Shown here one piece after another: positions 15,739-23,744 of a stretch of DNA of 34,785 nt (position 1 is its first letter; each line of letters begins with the position of its first letter). Both the position numbers and the translations under genes were made by a program. The notes under the pieces were generated by a model. The model saw only the letters and a list, made by a program, of their open reading frames with translations. It did not search any database and was not told the DNA's origin. The stretch lies in the NCBI GenBank assembly GCA_017519415.1, contig JAFWSI010000035.1:1-34785 (forward strand), read 5' to 3'. Source of the DNA: Ruminococcus sp. GTDB lineage: Bacteria > Bacillota > Clostridia > Oscillospirales > Ruminococcaceae.

Positions 15739-17212
15739 ACAATATGAAGCAGATAAGTCCCGAACAGCCCTCGTTTATCACGCGCTCCAGCGTCTCCTGA
15801 AGCTTCATCCGCGCGTCCACAGGCATTTTGAACAGCTTGCTGTGAAGCCCCTCGTTCACCAGCTCATGGAGGGACTTCCCGAAGATATTGCTCTCCCATA
15901 TCTTCTTCGGATCGTCGTCGAAGCCGTCCAGCAGGTACATCACAAGCTCCTCGGACTGCCGCTCCGTACCCACGATAGGGCTGATAGTGGTGTTGATATT
16001 GGCTTTCATCAGGTGTATGGACGGTGCGGAGGCCTTGAGCTTCACCCCGTATTTGCCGCCCTGACGTATAATTTTCGGCTCCTCGAGGGACATCTCCTCC
16101 AGTTCGGGCATGACTATGCCGTAGCCCGTAGCTTCCACCTCGGCAAGGGCGGGCTCGATACGCTTGTACTTGCGGCGTATCTCGTTGAACTCCGACAGCA
16201 GGGGCATGAGGTCGCTTTCGCTCTCGATCTCGATACCAGTGGTCTCCCCGAGAATCTTGTAGAACAGACTGTTGTCCAGCTCTGCGGTAATAGTGACGGA
16301 GCCCTTGCCCAGATCTATGCTGCTGATCTCCGCTTTTACCACGTTGGGACACTCCCCCATAGCTGCCGCCGCACCCTCTGCCTCGCGGACAAGGTGTATA
16401 TCCTTTGCGGCGCTGCGTATGCAGTCCAGAATCTCCGACCTGAGCCAGTGTCCCTTATCGAGGCTGTTTATCCAGCGGGCAGTACGGATATTTATCTCCT
16501 TTATGGGGAATGAGAACAGTATTTCCCTCATTATCCCCTTTATATCCTCCTCGCCCAGCTCCAGACAGTTCACGGGTATTACCTTTGCGTCATAGCGCTC
16601 CGTGAGCTGCTCCGCAAGGGCTCTTGCTTCGGGCGAGTCAGGATCGACGGTGTTGAGTATCACCACAAAGGGCTTGCCCAGCTCCTTCAGCTCGCGGATG
16701 ACCCGCTCCTCGCACTCCTCGTACTCATCACGCGGAATATCCGTCACAGAGCCGTCCGTAGTAATGACCAGCCCGATAGTAGAATGGTCGGTGATGACCT
16801 TCTGTGTACCTATCTCCGCCGCCATATTGAAGGGAATTTCCTCGTCGAACCATGAGGTCATCACCATACGGGGCTGCTCGTTCTCGATATAGCCGAGAGC
16901 GCTGGGAACTATATATCCCACGCAGTCAATAAGCCTCACATTGAAGCCAGCACCGCTGCCAAGGTCGATCTGAACCGCCTCCTCGGGTATGAACTTCGGC
17001 TCAGTAGTCATAATGGTCTTTCCCGCCGCGGACTGGGGCAGCTCGTCGAGAGCCCGTTCCCGTTTGAACTCGCTTCTGATATTCGGTATCACAAGGGTCT
17101 CCATGAAGCGTTTGATGAATGTGGATTTTCCAGTCCGCACAGGACCCACAACGCCAATGTAAATATCGCCGCCCGTGCGCTCGGCAATATCGCTGTATAT
17201 ATCTTTAGTCAT
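15737..17212 (-). CDS. spoIVA: Stage IV sporulation protein A, spore-coat ATPase
   Basis: A 491-residue protein, practically the length of Bacillus SpoIVA (492). It hydrolyses ATP and polymerises on the outer forespore membrane as the base layer of the spore coat. Walker A is GPVRTGKST (residues 23-31, Lys29), and the N-terminal TKDIYSDIAERTGGDIYIG is highly characteristic. TTEPKFIPEEAVQ and LIDCVGY follow as in TRAFAC GTPase-derived folds. The hydrophobic C-terminus (ICFIL) matches the membrane-targeting end of the family. AAGGAG is 7 bases upstream of the ATG. It lies directly downstream of a sipL-like gene on the same strand, 56 bases apart. Expression in the mother cell under sigma-E is expected from the family; I see no clear site. 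Confidence 0.95.
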   Translation of the reverse strand: MTKDIYSDIAERTGGDIYIGVVGPVRTGKSTFIKRFMETLVIPNIRSEFKRERALDELPQSAAGKTIMTTEPKFIPEEAVQIDLGSGAGFNVRLIDCVGYIVPSALGYIENEQPRMVMTSWFDEEIPFNMAAEIGTQKVITDHSTIGLVITTDGSVTDIPRDEYEECEERVIRELKELGKPFVVILNTVDPDSPEARALAEQLTERYDAKVIPVNCLELGEEDIKGIMREILFSFPIKEINIRTARWINSLDKGHWLRSEILDCIRSAAKDIHLVREAEGAAAAMGECPNVVKAEISSIDLGKGSVTITAELDNSLFYKILGETTGIEIESESDLMPLLSEFNEIRRKYKRIEPALAEVEATGYGIVMPELEEMSLEEPKIIRQGGKYGVKLKASAPSIHLMKANINTTISPIVGTERQSEELVMYLLDGFDDDPKKIWESNIFGKSLHELVNEGLHSKLFKMPVDARMKLQETLERVINEGCSGLICFIL

Positions 17213-17230
17213 ATCCGGCTCCTTAATTTA

Positions 17231-17265
17231 TATTTGTAGGGGGCGACGTCCCCGACGCCCCGTTG
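17231..17265. repeat. GC-rich palindromic intergenic element
   Basis: TTTGTAGGGGGCGACGTCCC followed by CGACGCCCCG forms a GC-rich inverted repeat of GGGGCG type between sipL and spoIVA. Elements with a TTTGTAGGGGCG start are common between genes of gut Clostridia as I recall. It could fold in the sipL-spoIVA mRNA. Confidence 0.5.
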
Positions 17266-17268
17266 ATC

Positions 17269-18822
17269 TCATGATACGATCGGTATAAGCAGCATGCCGC
17301 CCTTTTCCAGCCTGTCGTCCGAGAGCTCGTTCTCCTCCATTACGGCGGAAACGCTGGTGCTGTAGCGCTTGGCTATATCCCACACGTCCTCGTTTTCCGC
17401 CCCGAAGTAAAGCTTTATGGAGTAATCGCCGTCGCGCTCCTTCCTTGCGGAGTCGTCGACAACTATATCCGTAACTGCGTTTATACGGTCGGCGCTGTAC
17501 ACCGAAAGTCTTACTCCCAGCTCGCTGCGGGCGGTCAGGACCTCGTCCGCAGAGATCTCGTAGGTAGTCTCGCGGACGCTCACCTCGGCATTTACCGAGG
17601 CACCCGAAATATTGTCGGGGAGAGCGATAGTCTCCTCAAATACCTCGTCGCGGTCCGGCATAACGATCATGCCCGACTTATCCTTAGCCGCCATGGAATA
17701 TACCAGCATACCGCTTATCACCACCGAGCTCCCGTCGTCTCCTATACGGGCGTTTATATTCTCGGGACGGCTCCACATGGCATAAACAGTTTTTGGCACG
17801 CTCTCACCCTCGGCTATCCTTGCAGTATGCCGCAGGCTCTCGTCATATACGGCGGGTATCTGCTCCGCCCTTATCTCCGACAGCTCTGCCGTACAGGGAT
17901 AGACCGTTGAAAATGCGTCCTCGGCTATCATGGTCTGAGCCGTCCTTACTGCGCGGCATTCAAGACGGAGCTCCGCCTCGCACCTGAACACCCTGCTGCT
18001 GCCGTCCCTGTCCGCCGCAGCGGAAACGTCGCAGCTCACCATTTCGGGGACCACCCTGCACTCAAAGCTGTCGTCAAGCCCCTCCACATCCATTATCTGA
18101 CTGTAGGACAGGGACAGCTCCAACGGCTCGACAGTGGTCTCTCCGCCGCTGCCTCCCGAATAAAGCACACTTACGTCAACGCTGCCCTTTGCAAGGAGCT
18201 TTCCCGAAATGAGCTTTATCTCGCAGGCGGAGGGACTGCACCGGCAGCTGAGAATATCACCAATATCAGGCTGAGCGGGACTGAGCTCCGCCTCCTCCTC
18301 AATGCGCACGGTCTTTGAGGCGCTGAGGCGCTTTGCGGCGAATTTCACCGGTATCCTTTTCAGCTGAATATTCATGCCCGTGGCGTCGCTGACCACCTCC
18401 TGCTCCTTCTGTCCCGTCACGGAGATCTTTACGGAAACAGCTCCCCGCATATCCAGCCTGCGCTTGTTAACAGCCCTTATGCTCACCTGCTCCGCCTTAG
18501 GAGAGAGCTTTACATCAGAGGGCTCCGCAGAGCCGTCCAGCTCCACCGTCCTTGTGAAGCTTTTACGCTGATCCACGGAATGCACGGAGGAGCCCTCCTC
18601 GCCGCAGTAGAGTATATGTATATCGCATCTGAGCTCATAGGTCAGGCGGCTGCCGCTCAGCGAGCTGTCCGTGACCACTGGAGTGACCTCACAGCGTATA
18701 AGGCGGAAAATATCCGGACAGTAATCGGGAAGTATATAATCCAGTTCGAGAGGCTGCTCCTGCACACCGTCGAAAACGGTCTCCGCGGCAGGAACTGTCT
18801 CCCTGATGAGTTTTAAGTCCAT
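17269..18822 (-). CDS. sipL: SipL-like SpoIVA-interacting protein (DUF3794 repeats plus LysM)
   Basis: A 517-residue protein with DUF3794/SPOCS-type repeats (about 30-125, 165-260 and 330-410; LDYILPDYCPDIFRLI is the clearest) and a C-terminal LysM domain (about 465-515; DVWDIAKRYSTSVSAVMEEN, ending in LLIPIVS). This is the architecture of Clostridioides difficile SipL, which binds SpoIVA through its LysM domain and is needed for coat encasement, the role SpoVID plays in Bacillus. Being next to and upstream of spoIVA strongly supports the call. The start has AAGGAGGT 7 bases ahead. DUF3794-LysM proteins of other function exist, so the symbol is inferred. Confidence 0.8.
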   Translation of the reverse strand: MDLKLIRETVPAAETVFDGVQEQPLELDYILPDYCPDIFRLIRCEVTPVVTDSSLSGSRLTYELRCDIHILYCGEEGSSVHSVDQRKSFTRTVELDGSAEPSDVKLSPKAEQVSIRAVNKRRLDMRGAVSVKISVTGQKEQEVVSDATGMNIQLKRIPVKFAAKRLSASKTVRIEEEAELSPAQPDIGDILSCRCSPSACEIKLISGKLLAKGSVDVSVLYSGGSGGETTVEPLELSLSYSQIMDVEGLDDSFECRVVPEMVSCDVSAAADRDGSSRVFRCEAELRLECRAVRTAQTMIAEDAFSTVYPCTAELSEIRAEQIPAVYDESLRHTARIAEGESVPKTVYAMWSRPENINARIGDDGSSVVISGMLVYSMAAKDKSGMIVMPDRDEVFEETIALPDNISGASVNAEVSVRETTYEISADEVLTARSELGVRLSVYSADRINAVTDIVVDDSARKERDGDYSIKLYFGAENEDVWDIAKRYSTSVSAVMEENELSDDRLEKGGMLLIPIVS

Positions 18823-19040
18823 ATCGATGACCTCCTTGAAATATGCTTTGTGTGATCAATGTCTGTTCAACAGCCCGCAAGGGCAAAATGAGCATGACAT
18901 AAAGAGAAGTGCAGCGCAGATTTCTTATTTTAAAGGAACCTGCGCACCCTGAACAAGGTTCAGGGTAATGACCGCCTGACAGCGGCTATTGAGTTCAGAT
19001 TAATTATATTCGCACAGGGCGGAGGTTATTCCTCGGAATA
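18823..19040. other. Gene-free stretch with several hairpins upstream of sipL
   Basis: No gene is seen. The stretch contains ACCCTGAAC-AAG-GTTCAGGGT (a 9-bp stem), CCGC-CTGACA-GCGG beside it, and the mutually exclusive pairings GAACCT/AGGTTC and GCGCAG/CTGCGC. Read on the minus strand this would be the sipL leader. A weak promoter there is TTGTTC, 18 bases, TAAAAT. The competing pairings could be an attenuator, but no known riboswitch class fits. Confidence 0.35.
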
Positions 19041-19083
19041 TTGACTTTTCATCATGTCCGTACTATAATTGGTGTATACCAAT
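19041..19083 (+). promoter_or_regulatory. Promoter with an overlapping palindromic operator
   Basis: TTGACT, 17-base spacer, TATAAT (19064-19069). ATTGGT-GTAT-ACCAAT (19068-19083) is a palindrome over the end of the -10 and the start point. TGGT..ACCA sites are typical of GntR/FadR-family repressors, so the downstream gene is probably repressed by an unidentified regulator. Confidence 0.6.
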
Positions 19084-19147
19084 CGATAGAGGCACATATA
19101 CGTCATATGGCTTTTCCTCATATCGTCTGACGAAAGGAGCGTTCATT

Positions 19148-19714
19148 ATGAGTGAAAACGGTTATCTGGGCTACAGAGGCTATATTATCAGTGTAAACGG
19201 CAGGATACTTTATGACGCAGGCTTCTGCTGCATTGTACATTACAGCTATCCCGATGACACAAGGTACTATGTCCGGAGCGAATTCCCCGTAAAGAGAGGT
19301 ATCTGCGATACCAGCTGTCCGGAAATATGGACAGGCAGCGAGACCGAGGCGAAATATCTGCTGGACAATCCCGACAAGGTAGTGGACTGGCTCCGAAAGC
19401 GTATCAAGGCTGACCCTAAGTTCAGCGACTATGTGGATAAGCCCATAATCGAAAAGGATCATCAGCTGCCGAATTACGGGGGCCACCCGCAGCTTCTGGC
19501 AAAAACCCCGCAGTATATCATCTTCCGGTGCCACTGGCCGGCACATGAGTACTATGAGCTGAATGCCGAATACACTCCGAGGGGCTGCCACGATTCCGCC
19601 CCCATGTGGGCCTGCCGCATAACAAAGGAACAGGCTGAGGACTTACTCGCTCATCACGAGAAGATAGGACCGCTTTTCGGCGAGATGCAAAACAAATACC
19701 CCTACGGCGGTTGA
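19148..19714 (+). CDS. Unknown cytosolic protein, cysteine- and histidine-rich
   Basis: 188 residues, soluble, no signal peptide; I do not recognise the family. It has unusually many aromatic residues and several Cys/His positions (GFCCIVHYSYP, CDTSCPEIW, FRCHWPAHEYYE, RGCHDSAPMWACR) that could bind a metal. The N-terminus (YLGYRGYIISVNGRILYDAG) reads as beta strands; the C-terminus (KEQAEDLLAHHEKIGPLFGEM) is helical. AAGGAG 8 bases upstream supports the start. It has its own promoter with an operator-like palindrome and its own terminator, so it is a single regulated gene. Confidence 0.75.
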   Translation: MSENGYLGYRGYIISVNGRILYDAGFCCIVHYSYPDDTRYYVRSEFPVKRGICDTSCPEIWTGSETEAKYLLDNPDKVVDWLRKRIKADPKFSDYVDKPIIEKDHQLPNYGGHPQLLAKTPQYIIFRCHWPAHEYYELNAEYTPRGCHDSAPMWACRITKEQAEDLLAHHEKIGPLFGEMQNKYPYGG

Positions 19715-19722
19715 AAGAACAT

Positions 19723-19752
19723 AAAAAGGCAGCTCCTGTGAGCTGCCTTTTT
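19723..19752 (+). terminator. Rho-independent terminator
   Basis: AAAAAGGCAGCTC-CTGT-GAGCTGCCTTTTT, a 13-bp stem. Confidence 0.9.
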
Positions 19753-19809
19753 CAACGCCGTTAATGACTTATCTCTGCAAAGTTCATTACTTTTTTACAA
19801 AGTCGGGTA

Positions 19810-19838
19810 TGGACAAATTAAACAAAATATGGTATAAT
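19810..19838 (+). promoter_or_regulatory. Sigma-A promoter for the Nudix gene
   Basis: TGGACA, 17-base spacer, TATAAT, with TGG before the -10. The leader of about 90 bases can fold AAAGCAGC (19856-19863) with GCTGCTTT (19890-19897), without a T-run. Confidence 0.7.
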
Positions 19839-19935
19839 ATTTGTGAACTACATAAAAAGCAGCGCCTCAAAGCCGCAGAAGCAGGGTGAGCTGCTTTAAA
19901 TTCTGCCCGGTCATACGGACAAGAAAGGATAATAT

Positions 19936-20349
19936 ATGCTTCACGAGAAATCATGCGGCGCCATTGTCTACAGGAAATACCACGGCAATACGGAGATCCT
20001 GCTGATAAAGCATATCAACAGCGGTCACTGGTCCTTCCCCAAGGGACACGTTGAAAAGGGCGAATCCGAGATCGAGACTGCCCGCCGTGAAATAATGGAA
20101 GAGACCTCCATTGACGTCATAATCGATCCCACATTCAGAGAAACCGTTACCTATTCGCCGAAGAAGGATACGGTAAAGGTAGTCGTCTACTTCCTCGCAA
20201 AGGCGAAAAACGTTGATTTTTCGCCGCAGGAGGGCGAGATCGCCGAGATACGCTGGGTCGACATCTCCTATGCTGCGAGCATCCTGTCATACGAGAACGA
20301 CAGAACCATCGTCGCCAAGGCAAAGAGCGCAATCAAGGAAAACCACTGA
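19936..20349 (+). CDS. Nudix hydrolase, Ap4A-hydrolase-like
   Basis: A 137-residue hydrolase that would cleave a nucleoside diphosphate linked to another group. The Nudix box runs from Gly37 to Ile59 (GHVEKGESEIETARREIMEE), with Arg51, Glu52, Glu55 and Glu56 as the metal-binding core and Ser58 replacing the usual Gly. The N-terminal SCGAIVYRK and SGHWSFPKGH are typical of the bis(5'-nucleosyl)-tetraphosphatase branch, so Ap4A or a similar dinucleotide is the most likely substrate; this is inferred. AAAGGA lies about 7 bases upstream. It is monocistronic, with its own promoter and terminator. Confidence 0.88.
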   Translation: MLHEKSCGAIVYRKYHGNTEILLIKHINSGHWSFPKGHVEKGESEIETARREIMEETSIDVIIDPTFRETVTYSPKKDTVKVVVYFLAKAKNVDFSPQEGEIAEIRWVDISYAASILSYENDRTIVAKAKSAIKENH

Positions 20350-20385
20350 AAGGCTTTCCCGACTCTGCAAGACACAATCAAAGCA

Positions 20386-20416
20386 AAAACAGCTCCCTTT
20401 ACGGGAGCTGTTTTTT
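20386..20416 (+). terminator. Rho-independent terminator
   Basis: AAAACAGCTCCC and GGGAGCTGTTTT (12 bp, 5-base loop) followed by more T; it ends the Nudix gene and precedes the convergent serpin gene. Confidence 0.9.
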
Positions 20417-20442
20417 CGTTCATCACAAATATTGTAAGCGCG

Positions 20443-22566
20443 TCAGTCCGTACCGAGCTGAGTAGCAGCTCCCACGAATATCGGCACATTGTTCTTATCG
20501 ACTATCATGTATACGAAGGGCTTGTCAAGACGGATGACAACGTGTCTGATCTTGCGCATTGACATTCCGCCCATGGCAGCGCCTACCAGTGTAGCTGCCG
20601 CCGCCTTTGTTCCCGTCTTTGAGACCTCGATCTTGGTCTTGTGGATCACCTTTTCGATGTATACATTATCCGAGCCCGGAACAGTCTGATCGTAAAGCCT
20701 TGAGAAGTCTGCAAAAGCAGGTGAAAATGCGTCCTTAACACCGAGGTCCTTGAGTATTTCCGGCAGATCGATGGAGTAGTTGTAATCGAACTCCGGTATC
20801 ATTACCTGAAGATCCAGATCATACTCATCCGACTGATAGGGCTTTGTAAGAGCCTCGGAAAGCTTCTCTGAGTCAAGATCCTTTATGTACTGTACAACGT
20901 CCTTGTCTCTCGGCATTATGCCTACGAAGTAGTAATCGTCGTTCATATAGGGCTTCTTGAAGATGTCAGCGTCCTCCGTCTCGTAGTAGAGAGACTCCGT
21001 GCTGCGCATTTCCTTTATGTTATGGGTCACACCGTCAAGATCGGTGAATTTTCCGTCCACAGTTGTATCATACTTCTTTGCCCAGTCCATATCGAAGTAA
21101 AGGGCGTTTATAAGAGCGAGAACGGTGTCTTGAGTGAAGGTGTTCTTGTCGGCGATCTTGGGTATCATTCCGTTGGTATTCTTGTTCACCCAGCTGTTTA
21201 CGTCCTTAACGGTATCCATACCGAAATCAGCCTTATATATCTCTGCCCCGTAGTACCTCTTATTAGCCTCGAGGAAGCTGTCACAGGGTTTGAATGCAGA
21301 AGAATCCTTGCACCATAACGAGTTTGCCACACTGAGCACCTCGCCGCTCTTATCGGGCAGATTGCCGAGATAATATGCCATATACTCGTTTATATCATCA
21401 ATGGAAAGAGTACCTCCGCCGAGCACGTTCTCAAGCTCGCTGAGGGTATTGTTATCGGCGCCGTTGGTTATCATTGACAGTGCCGAGGTAATTGAGAAGG
21501 GCGAGATAAGGAGGTTCTTGTCGTCTCCCTTGGGATCGAAGCTCTTCTTTAGTATATCCACGCCGAACTTCATCTGAGCCGCCGCAAACTTTTCGTCCGC
21601 AGCCTTGCCCTCAGATTGCTGAACGCTGACCGTGTTGTCAAGGCGCACGCTTCCGATCTCGCCGACAGCGTTGAAGCCTGTCTCCTGTCCGAGCAAGAAG
21701 GCGGAGAGCTGTGCGAGATCCTCCTCGCTTATCTCCTCGTCGCCGTCTATATCCGCATTGAGGAACTCCTCGCGGGTCAGCTGTCTTGAAAGAGTGCCGC
21801 TGATGTACTTCTTGTAATCCAGCAGATCGAAGGTATCGACCACAGCGTCATCGTTAATATCTCCGTAATAATGGATCCCCAGGCGCTTTACACTGATGAG
21901 CTTGTCCATACGGTACGACAGATCGGAAGAGCCTATGGTAAAGCCTCCCCAGATATAATTCTCCTTCAGTTTCGGATCAACATCTTCTTCCGGATCAAAG
22001 CCCAGATCGGGATTCAGAAACGGATCGGTCTGCTCCTCGGCACCGGGCGAATTCCTCCATTCGCTGTTCACTGCCGACGCGTCATCATTCCATTCCATGG
22101 TATTCCAGTTGAAACCGTTGCCGGATGAGTCCCAGCCCTCCCAGCCGCTGCTGAAGTCCTGCTCCGAAGGATAGGAAACGATATTGAACTCCCTGTAGAA
22201 ATACCGCGACTCAAAGGTAATATCCACCGCCACGCCAGTCCCGATACTTCTCAGGACGTTAAGATCATCCTCGTCAAGAGCGGAAATATCGAAATAGATA
22301 TTTCTGGCTCCCCAGCCGACATAGTTGTCGTACTGTAAAACAAGTAACGGGGTATCGTATACATTTTCAATACGGACAAATTCATAGCCCGTGAGCTCAT
22401 ATACATACATCTTATTGTCGGTATTGTAGCTGATAGAGCCGTATGCGTCGATGATCTCAGCCGAAGCGTCCGGCATTCTGCCCGGCAGAGCCGTAAATGC
22501 GCCCACAGCAAGAGCCATTGCCAGCGAGCCTGCCATAAGCTTCAGAAATTTCTGTCTGCATTTCAT
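20443..22566 (-). CDS. Secreted cellulosomal serpin with internal dockerin
   Basis: 707 residues: signal peptide (about 1-36), an unrecognised N-terminal region (about 37-230, acidic and Trp-rich near GWEGWDSSGNGFNW), dockerin (about 235-295; GDINDDAVVDTFD and ADIDGDEEISEED), and serpin (about 315-707). LLISPFSITSAL, the FADFSRLYD region and DKPFVYMI are serpin landmarks. The reactive-loop hinge is GTKAAAAT, with P15 at Gly652 and P14 at Thr653. Its small residues mark an inhibitory serpin, which traps a protease by loop insertion. Counting gives P1 near Met665/Gly666, suggesting a subtilisin- or elastase-like target. The start at 22566 has GGAAGGAG 8 bases ahead; the frame's earlier TTG at 22587 is rejected. 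Dockerin-serpins probably protect cellulosomes. Confidence 0.92.
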   Translation of the reverse strand: MKCRQKFLKLMAGSLAMALAVGAFTALPGRMPDASAEIIDAYGSISYNTDNKMYVYELTGYEFVRIENVYDTPLLVLQYDNYVGWGARNIYFDISALDEDDLNVLRSIGTGVAVDITFESRYFYREFNIVSYPSEQDFSSGWEGWDSSGNGFNWNTMEWNDDASAVNSEWRNSPGAEEQTDPFLNPDLGFDPEEDVDPKLKENYIWGGFTIGSSDLSYRMDKLISVKRLGIHYYGDINDDAVVDTFDLLDYKKYISGTLSRQLTREEFLNADIDGDEEISEEDLAQLSAFLLGQETGFNAVGEIGSVRLDNTVSVQQSEGKAADEKFAAAQMKFGVDILKKSFDPKGDDKNLLISPFSITSALSMITNGADNNTLSELENVLGGGTLSIDDINEYMAYYLGNLPDKSGEVLSVANSLWCKDSSAFKPCDSFLEANKRYYGAEIYKADFGMDTVKDVNSWVNKNTNGMIPKIADKNTFTQDTVLALINALYFDMDWAKKYDTTVDGKFTDLDGVTHNIKEMRSTESLYYETEDADIFKKPYMNDDYYFVGIMPRDKDVVQYIKDLDSEKLSEALTKPYQSDEYDLDLQVMIPEFDYNYSIDLPEILKDLGVKDAFSPAFADFSRLYDQTVPGSDNVYIEKVIHKTKIEVSKTGTKAAAATLVGAAMGGMSMRKIRHVVIRLDKPFVYMIVDKNNVPIFVGAATQLGTD

Positions 22567-22611
22567 GAAAAAAACTCCTTCCGTCAAGATTTGAACGTTA
22601 TTTGTGGTTAA

Positions 22612-22640
22612 AGTATAACATTATAATGATAAAATGTCAA
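22612..22640 (-). promoter_or_regulatory. Sigma-A promoter for the serpin gene
   Basis: On the minus strand, perfect TTGACA (22640-22635), 17-base spacer and TATACT (22617-22612), with TGT before the -10. Confidence 0.8.
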
Positions 22641-22751
22641 TGAAATACGTAGTATTTTACCTAAACTTAACAATAGCCCGCAATATATGCAAAAAAGCGC
22701 AATTTTCCGCAACTTTTGCATAAAAAGGTTTATCGCCGGCAGCATTGTCTC

Positions 22752-22781
22752 TTGACGAGCCGCGTCCGCAGGTGCTATAAT
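22752..22781 (+). promoter_or_regulatory. Sigma-A promoter for the esterase gene
   Basis: TTGACG, 18-base spacer, TATAAT, with TGC before the -10; divergent from the serpin promoter. Confidence 0.75.
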
Positions 22782-22809
22782 AGAGAAAAACCGCGGAAGG
22801 AGTGCTGAA

Positions 22810-23679
22810 ATGTCAATAGGAAGTATGATATTCAGGATAATGTGTACCCGCAGCGATAACAAAAGAGACAAGGGACTGACCACGCCTCCCGAGGTGGAGC
22901 GCTTCGACAGTATCAGCTACGGTCCTCATAAAAAATGGCATCTTCTTGACGTATACCGTCCAAAGGATAAGAAAGGAAAGCTGCCCGTCATAGTTAGCTT
23001 TCACGGCGGCGGCTTTGTCTACGGCACCAAGGAGACCTATCAGTTCTACTGCATGGAGCTTGCAAGGCAGGGCTTTGCCGTCATCAATTACAATTACCGC
23101 CTTGCCCCGAAATATCGCCACCCCGCCGCCCTTGAGGACACCAACTCGGTATTTTCATGGCTCATGAAGAACTCTGAAAAATACGGCTTTGATACCGACA
23201 ACATCTTTGCAGTGGGCGACTCAGCGGGAGCGCAGGGCATAGCCCTCTACGCCTGCATACTCACCTCCGGGGAGTACGCGGAAAGGTACAGCTTCACTCC
23301 GCCGGAAGGGCTCTCTGTAAAGGGACTTGCCCTCAACTGCGGCATATACGATGCCGGGACCATGTACGGCGGTCCGAAAAAGCCCGACTTTATCCCGAAA
23401 AACGACAGCGGAGAGGCGCTGAGCGACCTCACAGTGATAAAGCATATCACCAAGGACTTTCCCCCCTGCTATGTAATGACCTCAAATGCGGATATGCTCC
23501 GCGAGGAATCGCCGAAACTCGTCAAAAAGCTGGAGGAAAAAGGAGTGCTCTACAGATACAGGGTCTGCGGCGACGACGAAAACCAGCTCGGCCACGTATT
23601 CCACTGCAACATCAGGAGCGAAGCCTCCGCACAGGCCAACAGCGACGAATGCAGCTTTTTCAGGGAGCTGATGCAATAA
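22810..23679 (+). CDS. Alpha/beta hydrolase, HSL-type esterase
   Basis: A 289-residue carboxylesterase of the hormone-sensitive-lipase family. HGGG (His65 onward, in SFHGGGFVYG) forms the oxyanion hole, the nucleophile is Ser138 in GDSAGAQG, and the likely partners are Asp228 (SNADML) and His262 (QLGHVFH). No signal peptide is seen, so it probably acts inside the cell, for example on acetylated or aromatic esters of imported sugars; the substrate is inferred only from the setting. GAAGGAG lies about 7 bases ahead. It is a single gene between a promoter and a stem-loop. Confidence 0.88.
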   Translation: MSIGSMIFRIMCTRSDNKRDKGLTTPPEVERFDSISYGPHKKWHLLDVYRPKDKKGKLPVIVSFHGGGFVYGTKETYQFYCMELARQGFAVINYNYRLAPKYRHPAALEDTNSVFSWLMKNSEKYGFDTDNIFAVGDSAGAQGIALYACILTSGEYAERYSFTPPEGLSVKGLALNCGIYDAGTMYGGPKKPDFIPKNDSGEALSDLTVIKHITKDFPPCYVMTSNADMLREESPKLVKKLEEKGVLYRYRVCGDDENQLGHVFHCNIRSEASAQANSDECSFFRELMQ

Positions 23680-23710
23680 GAGCCCTCAGCCATCCTATAA
23701 CATAAACAAA

Positions 23711-23738
23711 CTGCCCCGAAGCAATTGCTTCGGGGCAG
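23711..23738. terminator. Hairpin between convergent esterase and regulator genes
   Basis: CTGCCCCGAAGC-AATT-GCTTCGGGGCAG, a 12-bp stem. T-runs are weak on both sides, so termination strength is uncertain. Confidence 0.6.
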
Positions 23739-23744
23739 AGCTGT

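Noticed and set aside
18936-18990. Resemblance to the 3' half of a TPP riboswitch (GAACCTG ... GGGTAATG).
   Set aside because: The conserved 5' half (CUGAGA and GGGGUGC elements) is absent, and it faces away from sipL and ends before the next promoter.
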